From positions 21,155 to 85,154 of the forward strand of contig JADNRY010000266.1 in NCBI GenBank assembly GCA_015501585.1: a stretch of 64,000 bases of DNA, written 5' to 3'. The position numbers and the translations under genes are program-made. Under the pieces are notes generated by a model. That model saw only the letters and a program-made list of their open reading frames with translations. It did not search any database and was not told the DNA's origin. The stretch comes from Rhodocollybia butyracea. Its lineage: Eukaryota; Basidiomycota; Agaricomycetes; Agaricales; Omphalotaceae. The stretch's first letter is position 1, and each line of letters starts with the position of its first letter. Below are positions 1 to 12,724 of the stretch, one piece after another.

Positions 1-427
1 GATGTCATCTCCGAATATTATAGGTGTACTGTTTTACATGTGCATATTGCGTGAGTTTCATTCCCCAGTCCTATTCTGGTGGCAATATCTGAACATGAAC
101 CTAGCAATAACAGTTGGAAATACCCTGGTCACCGTATATGCGCCGGTTCGTGGACAGTACACCCCTTGCTTTGCCAATAAATAACTATTCTTGTCAGGCG
201 CAACTTCAAATACTGGAAACGTATGTTGTGGTTTTCACTGGGAACCGTTTCCCCCGATTCTCATGGAGACTTGTAGACCTTTGCGTGTTATCCATGCAAT
301 ATTGTGCTGCAAGCTAATCATCCATGTTAGGGAAATCGCAAATCCGCCGGATGACCAAACTCGACATCTTAGTACCCTGTTCTGTCATACTAACCATAGC
401 AGTGCCAGCGAAATTTCAGAAGTATGA
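1..427 (+). pseudogene. C-terminal fragment of a DUF6533-like membrane protein
   Basis: The + strand encodes the same C-terminal reading as the - strand relic at 19011-19413: a stretch around KLIIHVREIANPPDDQT followed by a tail ending SASEISEV, with a stop near 427. Only the C-terminal exons are in the window, and the reading frame shifts among its three short segments. Agaricomycete DUF6533 proteins end with a similar conserved Arg-containing helix after seven membrane segments; the family name rests mainly on the better N-terminal match in the 24-26 kb copy. It is a remnant, not a gene. Confidence 0.5.
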
Positions 428-560
428 ATTACTACACTTGTATAAACTTGTGCTGGCCGATGCAAAACTTTTTTACGCATCAACCCAATCTTAAGCCATT
501 AGCATATATATCGTCAGGGTCTGGTTCTCGAGACTAGTCATATTTGAAACAGCAACATAT
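1..560. repeat. Inverted copy of the 18.87-19.43 kb block
   Basis: Read on the opposite strand, this stretch matches about 18870-19430 almost base for base, from the segment after an SDR copy through to the 3' end of a DUF6533-like relic. The match stops near 558 (the sequence reading gtcatatttgaaacagcaac on this strand). The two arms are therefore about 18 kb apart in inverted orientation. A third, more diverged copy lies at 24.4-25.4 kb. Confidence 0.85.
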
Positions 561-600
561 CAACCCAATCTTATTGCCGTTTGCAAAAAAGTTGGCGTGA

Positions 601-1428
601 CTGCTCTCACGGTGAAATTAAGCTCATTTCACGAGAGCAAGGTTGGTGGGTGAGATGGCAGGGTATGTGTTATTGTGATAGGTAGTGGTCAATGGCAGTG
701 GCACGGCATCTAGTGATGTGCGGGCTGGGGCCGGGCTCAGGAGCCGCGGCCAAGGCCCACTCAGCCCCGGCCAGGGCTGACAAAAATTCTGAGCCTGGCC
801 CTCCCACAGGGCCAAGGCCGGCCAGGGCTGGGCTGAGGCTCGAGCCGCGGCTCAATGCTCTGTTATTTATATTGACATAGAAGGCAAAAAAAAACTTTCA
901 TTGTGGTGTATATTAGTGAGTAATAGTCTCAGAACTACAGTATAGCTGTCGAACACCTCACAAGTATGCAAATTGAGGTTCATGGGATGGTCACACAGAG
1001 TGACATCAGTTCTATCAAACCTCAATATACACTGCTGATTGTCCATATCAAGCCCGTGTATGACTAGTGCAGTTAAATTAGCCAAAGATTAGTAAAAATT
1101 AGCAGAAATATGTCCTATCTGACCTTCAATAATCACTCGATTAACTAATAATTTGCAGTGCTGAAGGCCGCGGCTCAAGGCTCGGAAAAATCTCAGCCTG
1201 GCCTTGAGCCCTTCTTGAGCCCTTACCAAGGTCAGGCTGGGCTGGGGCTCAGAGGGCTCAAAGGCTCCGAGCCCTGGCCCGCACATCACTAACTGCATCA
1301 TTCTTAGTAGTAAGCTACAACGTATTTCCCGACTGCCTCGCTAAACTTCAATAACACAAGGCTTGTGAAACGCGTACAAAACCAAAGGTCAGGCTCGTCG
1401 ATATCTAATCCGTAGCTACTAGGGAAGA
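601..1428 (-). pseudogene. SDR N-terminal fragment split by a MITE
   Basis: On the - strand, 1419-1428 gives the SDR start (ATGTCTTCCC) and 601-702 gives codons for the leader ending in the SPTN motif, as in the SDR copies at 17789 and 28454. The two pieces are separated by the hAT-like MITE (711-1291) and one arm of an inverted repeat (1292-1415). Everything after about codon 35 is missing, so no dehydrogenase can be made. Confidence 0.75.
711..1291. mobile_element. hAT-like MITE, 581 bp
   Basis: The element begins TAGTGATGTGCGGGC and ends with the exact reverse complement, GCCCGCACATCACTA. It is flanked by 8-bp repeats, acggcatc at 703-710 and actgcatc at 1292-1299, with one mismatch. An 8-bp target duplication with a TAG-type terminus is the hAT signature. 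About 150 bp inside each end is low-complexity GAGCC/GGCTC-rich sequence; the centre is AT-rich and has no transposase, so it is non-autonomous. Its core end matches that of the MITE at 24571-25188. Confidence 0.85.
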
Positions 1429-2121
1429 CATGATATGTTAGCTTGTGTTGGACAAGGAAGCTTTGCTCCTATGTCTTATAGAACCTCGTATTTGGGGCCG
1501 CCGCAGGATGATAAACGACTCATGGTGGAGTCGAGGAGCAATTTTGTACAGTCAGAGGCTTGGTCAGAGGTATGTCTTGCAGAGCGTCTGGATCACTCAT
1601 TCCTTACCGATGGATTTAAGTATACTGTCGCGTAATACGACAAGCGATTTCGCAAATGTGCATGATTTGCCTGGTCAAGGAGCAATTCTATACTTACTCA
1701 GAGCCTTAGGAAATTCACAAAAGTATGAGGGTATGGTACCATACCTGCCATACACTCTCCATACATGTATGGAAAAATGGAGGGTGCATAAAATGATTAA
1801 ACCCATACTGTCGAGCCATACTGTCCATACTGTCTATACACATACACATACACTCCATACCTAATGTACATTCCACACACCGGTTTCGAAAACGACAATT
1901 TGGGATTCAATATTACACTGCACATTGCACATATACTGGAAAGTATAACGATACAACACGTTCGGATTGTAGTCGAAATTTGTCACCTTCCCATCGCCTA
2001 CGGATCAGATATCGACGAGCCTGACCTTTGGTTTTGTACGCGTTTCACAAGCCTTGTGTTATTGAAGTTTAGCGAGGCAGTCGGGAAATACGTTGTAGCT
2101 TACTACTAAGAATGATGCAGT
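1292..2121. repeat. 830-bp unit with 124-bp inverted arms
   Basis: Arms 1292-1415 and 1998-2121 are reverse complements with about one mismatch. Both correspond to the distal SDR promoter block seen once at about 17390-17510. Between them lies the proximal SDR upstream sequence in reverse (1416-1660 matches 17610-17790) and a CCATAC-rich stretch (1735-1865). It is either a foldback-type duplication or a MITE with long arms. I see no convincing target duplication of its own. Confidence 0.7.
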
Positions 2122-2256
2122 ATCTACCTCTACAGAACCACTTTCCAAGCGCGGTGTCCATACCAGCCATTTAAAGAACGCGCCGTAGTTTGTCAGGAAC
2201 CTGACTGTGAGCGCGAGCACCAGGTACAAATTTGAAGGTGTCCGGTTATCTATATA

Positions 2257-2448
2257 CTCGTCAACCACGATCTCGAGAAAATGGGACGCTGAACTTTGGT
2301 CTGCATGGCCATACCTATAGGTTAAAAAGAACGTGACTAAAGCCTCGCGTACTGGTACTGTTCCTGCGGTGTATCGCACGGTTCTCGAACAAATGGGCCA
2401 GCTATGGAATGAACAGGAAGCACTAACTAATCCAGCTGCCCCATAGGA
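2257..2448 (+). pseudogene. Fragment duplicated from the fucosyltransferase-like gene
   Basis: This segment closely matches 3003-3226 of the gene just downstream, including the codons for the RTGxVPVVYRTVLER region and the LWNxQEALxNPAAP stretch, but it has an internal deletion of about 45 bp relative to the gene and ends at TAG (2446-2448). It has no start, no membrane anchor and no catalytic part. It is a broken partial tandem copy. Confidence 0.8.
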
Positions 2449-2722
2449 TTCCCCTAAACCAGAAGATGGACCGTCATGGCAGCAGGCTTTGAAGTGGAAG
2501 CAACCATGTCAGGCGGTAATGAAGCTGGGTTTTCATCTTCAGAGTCTTGCTCTTCGCTCCCCGCACGTTTAGACAGGTGCCACAGATGTGGAGGAAGCTC
2601 AGGACCTATCGCGCTCATCGTTGTTTGGACACAAGGGTGACTTGTCCGACGGCCGGGCCGAGGAAAGATCTTATTAAGCGCCCATTGAAAGCCTTTGGGC
2701 GTTTACCGACTCGCTGTGTACC

Positions 2723-4682
2723 ATGTCGGTTTCTCTCTCTTCACATTTTCGGAGCAGATCTCGCCAAAATCTTCAAGAAGCCAGTCCAAATCTAGACTCC
2801 TCTGATAAATTCTCGCCAAATTTCATGGCCTCAACCTCAAGACTTTCATTATCCCGAAGACGAAAGATAAATCGCTTTCTTTTTGTATTCTCAGTCTTAT
2901 TCTTGGCTTTGTTTGTCTTTTACGCGTATATTCTCGTCTATGATCCGGTCAGGCTTAACCAAACTAGTCCGCCGACAATGACTATCTCGATCGGGAGTCC
3001 TAGTCAACCACAATCTCGAGAAGATGGGACGCTGAACGTTAATTTTGGTCAGGGCCACAATTCTACTTCTCGCTCTTCTCCAGCATCGCCATATCTTCAA
3101 GTTAAAAAGAGCGTGACTAAAGCCTCGCGTACTGGTGCTGTTCCTGTCGTGTATCGCACGGTTCTCGAACGACTGGACCAGTTATGGAATATACAGGAAG
3201 CACTATCTAATCCAGCTGCCCCATATCTTTCTAGTTCCATCCCTTACTTCAACGTCAACGTCGAGACGGAGTCCTTTTATTCAACAAAACAACCTATCGC
3301 TGACGTCTGCGGTAACCCCCCATGTCAATTCCTCCTTCCCCTCCGCATCGCCGAACAAGAATCCAAAGCCCGCATCCATCTTTTCGAGATTATCCAAACA
3401 GCCAAACTACTCGATCGTGTGCTGGTCTTGCCGCATGTCGGGAAAAGCAGGCTAGGGTTATGCTTTCGGTGGGGTTTCGAGGCTTATTATAATGAGGAAT
3501 CGCTACTACAGACGTTGCATGAGGAAAGCGTGCGTGTCGTGACTTTGGAAGCTTTCAAACTTTGGCTCGAATCAAACCCTTCGCCTGCGCCTCGTGCCCA
3601 GCTTCTTTCTCTCGAGTCGAAACCTGCTTCTAATCGTCCGAATACTTTAGCTTTCACAGATGGTCATCTAAACGGGTTGGTTACCACCGTCGATGTCGAT
3701 CCCATTTTGGCGCAAGACCCAAGGTTTCCTGGATGTTTCGGGGACAGTTTCGGCTCACTGCTGAATCTCAGTGATTTCGCGCCGATATCGATCTATCCTT
3801 CTGCGGCTCTCAGTAAAACCCTCAGGAAACAATCTATTGGAGATGAGATCATCACTGCGCTCGGGAGAGGTGATATCAAGAGCGCGGCTAGCATCAACCC
3901 GAATAATCATAATCACAATCCTAATCCTGTTGGGGAGGAGCCGGAGGTACTCATGCTAGACTGGGGATTACGATATCCCATATATCGCCAGCCGTTCAAG
4001 GGCTCTATAGCGTATTCGCCTCTGCTGGAACGGCTCACCAAGGAGGTATCACCATCCGTTCCGTATCTCATGATCCATTGGCGTATGGAGAGCGTCACCC
4101 CGGACGTGCTGCCGGAGTGCGCGCACGATCTGGTCGACACGATTTCGCGGCTCCTGCACGATCATGATCTCGCTGATGGTATCGAAAAAGTTTGGTTCGC
4201 AGGCGACTATCCCTTTCCTATCGCCCATCATCTCTACCCGCGTGCTTCTGACCGCACGCGCACGACTACGCTGAAATCGGGAACATTCAGGAGTTTTGGC
4301 GAGAAGCATACGGAGGCGGTGGATATATTGGTGGATGCTTTTCGAGAGGGTGGGGAGTTGAGTCGGTGGGGTATTACTGATTTGGCGGCAGAGCTCGTAC
4401 GCGTTCAAGAAAAAGACGCATTGCGTGATGTTCATCCGGAATTTCTCAGTGATTCTGGGGCACTTGGGATTGTGGATAAGATGGTTGGTATTCATGCAGC
4501 TCTTTTTGTAGGAGGGTCGAAGAGGTGCGGAAGGACGAGGTAAGAAACCCTTTGTAATTCTCATGTCCGAGATGTGGAGCTCATACCGCGTTTTTTTAAG
4601 CTCTTTCACCAAACAGGTAATTGATAGTAGGAGAAATGGGGTTGCTGGACAACTGCGGAACATTATTGACTATTTTGGATGA
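2723..4682 (+). CDS. O-fucosyltransferase-like type II membrane protein
   Basis: Two exons (2723-4539 and 4601-4682) joined over a 61-bp GT-AG intron give a 632-residue protein. Residues 1-50 are a Ser/Arg-rich cytosolic tail, about 51-72 form one membrane anchor after RRRKIN, and the rest would be lumenal. An HWRME motif near residue 453 and the ending FVGGSKRCGRTSSFTKQ resemble the basidiomycete O-fucosyltransferase-like (GT65/68-related) family, where the HxR arginine is catalytic. The second exon supplies the conserved FTKQ and final helix, which supports the splice. A later in-frame Met lies at 2825. The exact acceptor substrate cannot be told from sequence. Partial copies of this gene lie on both sides. 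Confidence 0.75.
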
Positions 4683-4685
4683 GAA

Positions 4686-4875
4686 TTGGTATACATGCAG
4701 CTCTTTTTGTTGGAGGGTCGAAGAGATGCGGAAGGACGAGGTAAGAAACACTTTGTAATTCGCATGTCCGGGATCGAAACTCATTACCGCGGTAGCTCTT
4801 TCACCAAAGGTACTTGACAGCAGGAGAAATGGGGTTACTGGACAACTACGGAACATTGTTGACTATTTTGGATGA
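4686..4875 (+). pseudogene. Tandem duplicate of the fucosyltransferase last exon
   Basis: This 190-bp copy repeats 4485-4682 with an offset of about 200 bp, including the end of exon 1, the whole intron with GTAAGA donor and AG acceptor, and the final exon to its TGA. A 2-bp loss in the final exon (caccaaacagg versus caccaaagg) shifts the frame and brings an early TGA, so it cannot serve as an equivalent alternative last exon. Confidence 0.85.
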
Positions 4876-5237
4876 TTTTCTTTCCAAATTCGTGGCGTTG
4901 GCGGCGCCTGTTTTTAAATTTTTTATTCGTGTACAGGTTTCTTGATTTCGCACCAGCGTGTATGTTGTTGTTATTTGTCAGTCGATTAGTTTTTATCAAC
5001 CACGATGAAGCATGAAATGCAAAGTCTGGCAGTGGTAGCAAACGTTGGGCCAAATGTCAGTTGTCTGTATATTGGCCGTCATGGAGGTTGTTTAGGTAAT
5101 TTACTTCAAGCCGAAACAGGTTGGCCGTCAACTTCCATCTGCTTGCTCGCTTTGTGTTACACTCAGAAGCCCAACTTTGCGCAAGAGTGCTATTTACCGC
5201 TTTATATGCTTCAGAACGCTAAAAGCTTTTGGATTCA

Positions 5238-7710
<2,473 letters not shown>

Positions 7711-8194
7711 GTAATTCTGCTGATTTTTCCCCCTTTTTTCAACAGGGTTTGAACGATGTTCGCAGGTGCAAAGAAGAAGAGACAGTGAAGGCTTGGTGCC
7801 ACGCGACTGCGTACGGGGGGTGGTAGGAGGAGTATACACGTCTCGAAGTATGGCCTCCTTATCCAGCTTACTCCGACGGTGATTTGAAAAACTAGCGGAT
7901 AGCATCTTTCTTCGTCCCCAGTAAAGTATAGTCGATAGCTGGACACGCCCGGCCGGCAACTGCCTGGTACTTGAACTGGTTATCGAGCCGTCACCGTGGG
8001 CTGGTACATATGCGCAGCCTGTATCTTCTTTCTTTATGTTACGTTTGTATATATTGTAAATATCTATCTTCATATCTATCTTGCTTTTCGCCTATGACCA
8101 GTCATACTCGCGTTAGTGCACTCATCACGTGTATTGTTAGTGTATAAGACCATAACCACCACAGTCATAGCTTTCAAGCTGGAGGTCTCGCCTT

Positions 8195-9280
8195 ATGCTC
8201 AACTATCAAACCTTTACTTCCTGGATTGTAATTGACGGACAAACTGCAGACGTATTCAATGTAGAGCATAGAGATGTTGACGGCACAATGCACGTTACCT
8301 GTTGGCTTCCATCTGAAGCGGGAAAAAGTAAGCACTATCAGTTTATCTTTTAATCACAGCTAATGGAACTTTGTTCAGAGTTTCAAGTTCACTTTAAAGA
8401 TCGAAGCGGTCTGCCTTCATCCGCCTACGTTTATCTGGATGGCAATATATCTGGCGGAAGAGTTCTCAGAAGAGGAAAGGCAAATAGGTCCTTGGAAGGA
8501 CTTCGTGTATCACCGACAGCTTACAGGCCTTTCGTCTTCTCAAATCTTAACCTTACCGGTAACTTCATGGCTCCTGCTTGTTCTTGGCCTGGTTTGACGC
8601 CTTGCAGACGAAGAAGAAACCGTCCAAACGTTAGGAGCCTCCAAGATCGGTCAGATTGAAGTGACTATTACATCTGTGAAGATTCTGGGAGAAAAACCTA
8701 CAACGCGAATGTACGAAGTACCTGCTGAACAAAAGTTCAATGAAAAGGCGAAGAAGGGTATTGATCACCAGACGAGGCATGTTCGGTTTTTTTTCGCGTT
8801 GTTCCCGTATGCTGATATGACTTCATGTAGATTTGGAGATATAGTTCAAACTCGTGCGGTCCACACCGTCAAAACAAAGAGCCTTGGAAAGCCTGCTGTC
8901 AGATTCATCTTCCGATATAGACCGTTAGGTAAGTCAGTTCAAATGGACGTTCTCGTCCGTTATTGACGCAAGTTACAGAGGTTCTTCGTGCTCACGGGAT
9001 CGCTCCCCAAGCGGCCCCGGTCGCTTCAGCATCTTCATCTCAACGAACTAGAAAGCGGGAACCTTTCCCGGAAGACCTGAAGCCACGCATCAATGAGGTG
9101 CTCGTTCTTTCAGATTCTGAAGATGAACATCCGGTGGGTAGATTCGCGCACAACCTTCCCTTCGAGCCTGACTTTTGTTTTGTGAAGGCTCGTAAGCAGC
9201 GCAAGAGAGTTAAGCGAGAGAATAATGTAAAGAGGGAGCCACTGAACATACTGTCTGGGGAAGTGATAGATTTGACATAG
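8195..9280 (+). CDS. DUF7918-type protein with SUMO-interaction-like motifs
   Basis: Five exons (8195-8327, 8379-8558, 8608-8776, 8831-8928, 8979-9280) give 293 residues. The N-terminal two thirds, from SWIVIDGQTADVFNVE through VTCWLPSEAGK to VRFIFRYRPL, follows the pattern of the DUF7918 domain found in Agaricomycetes, of unknown function. The C-terminal third is basic and disordered and carries EVLVLSDSEDE and a terminal GEVIDLT, both like SUMO-interaction motifs. Intron 3 (8777-8830) starts with GC, and no in-frame GT donor is nearby, so it is a likely GC-AG intron. The start is the first Met in frame. A degraded copy of the last exon lies at 27.9 kb. Confidence 0.75.
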
Positions 9281-10238
9281 CCCTCGACTTCTTCGTTTTT
9301 GTATTTTTATCCCCTAATTTATCAAACAGTAATTCTAGGAAGGAATAAAGAGAACCGCGCAATTGTATGGTTATTTGATCCAAAGCATCTTTTCGGAGCT
9401 CCTCGTCTACGAATAGATGCGCACTCGACGGACTCAAATTATGGCTCTGCGGACTGAAGGTCAAGGCACGCGCAAACTTGGAGCCTGGCTTTAAGTCTAT
9501 CTACATCGAAGCACGGTTGAATGTTCATACGGCGAATGTCAGTTATAAGCTGTATGTGCCATAAAGCGGGTTGTTATTTCTTGGTCGTGGAAAGCTAGCC
9601 TCTGACGAATGGAAGTTTATTACACGGCATGGTCCAAATACTGAACGCCGGCTCCGGCAGCATAAGCTGACACGGGGCCCAAACACCGAACAACGACGAG
9701 CTCGCAGTCTGCCCGGTGGGAGCTGCTGTCGTGCTCTAAGTGCAGGGGCTGTTTCATTACACTATATAATACAGTACTACAGGTGACTACATTACTTCAG
9801 AGACAGTAATATTATACAAACAGTGCTTTGACAGTGCTCATTGAATGTTCAGGATGCCTGGTTGCTTTGAGTGTAGATGGAGACTTATGTCTGATAATTT
9901 ACACTGAGAGGCGGCCACGGAGGCTTACTCTGGCGTAGTGGTGTCAGCTTGGCGTCACCGTTTTGAATAAAGATTGATCGGATCGGGATCGCTATTGAAC
10001 CTAGCCGGGTGAGCCGGATTTGCCGAGCGTTTAACTTACTTTACGTTGCCGGCAGTGTGTATTCAACGCCCTTTCAACGCGTCCCGCTGTACAAAAGGAT
10101 GTCTGGATTAGGGTTTCGTACTTAAAACGATTTCGTACTTATAACGATGCGGTGAAGTAATGTACATAAAATACGGTAAGTTAGTCAGGTCAGAATTATT
10201 ATAAAGGCTTGATTGTATTATTCAACGTTTGCAGCCAG
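9281..10238. other. Intergenic region, no gene seen
   Basis: No open frame with splice support or recognisable motif. A short phrase (atgtctgataatttaca, near 9889) recurs at about 56522. The stretch probably contains the downstream end of the element carrying the - strand recombinase, but I cannot place a terminus. Confidence 0.4.
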
Positions 10239-12552
10239 TCATTCCCCTCCATCTTCGGATCCACTCTCACCTCCATGAGCGCCACCAGTGTTCCTCCTTT
10301 GTCTTTCGCGCTCTTCTCGCGACCCGTTTTTGCTCTTGCGCATACATCCTGGGTTTCTTGCTCGGATTGCAGCATAGAGCTTGGTTAGGTTATTGTAAAC
10401 CCCTGGGTATGCTGCTTTGAATGCATCTTTGGACCGTCCGAGCCTATTTCAAGAGACCAGGGTAAGAATTTCCTAATCATACAGCTTTAGTTACTTGAGT
10501 ACTCACCGCTCATACTCGTCAGCAACCAATTTACGGTTAGAGCGCTTTGTGCCAGTGACAAGGCGCATAGTCCCTGTATACCATTCAACAGGCCAATCTT
10601 TGAGTGGTGTAACTAACCCGTGTGAAGGATCCCCTTCCTCCCACTGCTTTACTATGGCAAGGAACAAATCCTCGCCATGCTTTGGGATGTCGGGAATGAT
10701 GACGCCGGGAATTGGTGCGTTCCTTTCCTTGATTGATTTCTGGCGGCGGTGATTCTGCACTGAGATACTTTCCATTGACTGCTCAGCACTCAAGACTGGA
10801 GAGGGCCGCAGAGCATTCCCTTGTGCTTCTGTGCCTGCCAAGGACATATGGCGCATATGCACAAAAGAGAGTTCAGGTGCCGCACACAGCATATCAATAA
10901 CTTGCTGATTTGCACCCATCATGGCATCTGCAAAACGACGGAAGTCATTCACTGTTACAGGCTGGTCCAGTGAGTGATCGCTCATAAACCTTTTTGCTGG
11001 TTCAAGTCTCGAAGGACAGAGCGCATTTCCGTGTCCAGTCTCGTAGCTTTGCAAGGAATCCATCAAGTATTTCATCAATGTATCAACCTACGGATGCCAG
11101 GTACTGATCAAACAAAGGCTAATTTTGTTTAGGAATCACTGACTCGTTCATCTTCAGCCCACCCTCCCCACCAGCGGACAATGGTAAGTGACCACCGCTG
11201 TTTTCCTTCTGCCCACATGAAACGGTACTGGGCCCCACCTTGGCGCAAGGAATGTGTCGTAAAAATCTTGGTCAATCCTGCCGCCTCTTGGATGAGTGAC
11301 TGGATTATCTCGTGGCTCTGTATCTCTCGTTTAGGCTGGATTGTTCCGTTCACAGAGATAAATGGGAAAACAAAGTCACTGCGCTCAAATTCTCGCCCAA
11401 GAAAATGACGGTAAACACTCATCCAGACAGGCAGATGGTAGTGCATGTTCATTGCATGGACCGGCTGAGGGTAGATATCATAGATATTGTCTACAGTGCG
11501 AAAAAAAACATACAGAGTAAGCCAATCAAAAATTGTAGTCAAACAACTTCTTACCTGTTGGATGCGGATCATAACCCGCCTTCTTCTGCCATCCTTTTCT
11601 ATTTTCAAGATGAACCTCAAAATGCTCTATGAAGTCTGGTGCAACACCGCGACAGTTCCAGGTGAGATCTCCATGCTGTAACTTGCATAGCTCATTGTTC
11701 CTACATGTATTTTCGAGTTTCAGATGTTTTTTTTTTTTTGATTGCAGCAATAAACGTACCTTGTCCACAGTGTAAAACCTGAACTTAAGAACCCTCGGAG
11801 AAAGGTATGCTTTATCACAAGTATTACATGTTCAGCATTCTGGTCAGAGCCAGCAAGAACCAGGTCAACAGCAGATTTTGGGCATACACTCTTTGACCAA
11901 GCAACCATTGCTTCAATATCCTCAACTGTCATTGCTTCAGCATGGTTTCGAGTTGCTTCGACTCCTTTTGCTGCTTCTCTTGTCTTGATGGCTTGTCGAA
12001 AGGTATTTATGAGATGAGAATGCGCTGGATTTCCAGTAATGATGCCTGTCTTCTCATCCCAATGGTAAGTCTCGCCTGCATACTTTTCGCCATCCCTGAT
12101 TCTATCTGTAAGATAATAGCTTATTGAACTTTGGATCTATCGACATACATTTCATCCCAGCGTTTCGCATATGCTGCATGCATTCCGTCCATGGTGCTCC
12201 TTCCACATCCTTCATGGATGCATTTCTGGATCAGGATGAGTTCAAGCGCCTTTGATGACCACTTATTAGGTGGATTGTCAAATGCTTTGGCCAATTTGGA
12301 AGACACGACGCCATCAGAGAAGACCTTTCCTTCCTTCTCTGCTGCTTTACGAGCCTGGACTATCCCGTCAAGGATTTTATCTCCTCGTTCCAGGTAACCG
12401 TTGTAGTTTTTCTTGGTTCTCCCTGCCTGACCGTGATCCTCACGAGTTTGTGCACCAGCCCGGTTCAGCTCATCGATTGACGGTACACTGTTTTTCACCG
12501 TTGACTTCTGTGTTTTTTTTGTCTTTGGCTTCTGTGTTTTTGCTTTTGGCAT
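10239..12552 (-). CDS. Crypton-type tyrosine recombinase with GCR1_C-like tail
   Basis: Six exons on the - strand (12552-12149, 12101-11760, 11700-11555, 11490-11144, 11087-10507, 10443-10239) join in frame to 674 residues. After a Lys/Thr-rich start comes an N-terminal SAM-like helical region. The catalytic set follows: Arg in LWTRNNELCKL, His-x-x-Arg in THSLRQGGAQ, the WWGGWAE block, and the nucleophile Tyr in VDTLMKYLMDSL. The C-terminal part (IPGVIIPDIP, LFLAIVKQWEEGD, PLKDWPVEWY, AYPGVYNNLTKLYAAI) resembles the GCR1_C DNA-binding domain that Cryptons carry. The first intron uses GTATGT at 12148 and an acceptor at 12102, chosen by frame; an upstream in-frame Met lies at 12669. All catalytic residues are present, so the enzyme may be active. 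Confidence 0.8.
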
Positions 12553-12724
12553 AGTAATCCGGAAAGGTTGAACGTTGGAAATAGACGTTAGAAGAGCCGG
12601 CCCCTGTTTCATTGCTGCCAAAGCGCCCTTCACTCTTGAGCTGACGTGGTTATAAATTACAATACACAATTAAATTTGTACAAGAAGCTAGAGCAACCGA
12701 AAGTTGTAATATTGACGTTTAAAC

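Noticed and set aside
624..880. Overlapping Ala/Gly/Pro-rich frames on both strands
   Set aside because: They read through the GC-rich subterminal array of the hAT-like MITE.
4686..4875. Mutually exclusive alternative last exon
   Set aside because: A 2-bp deletion gives an early stop within a few codons of the acceptor.
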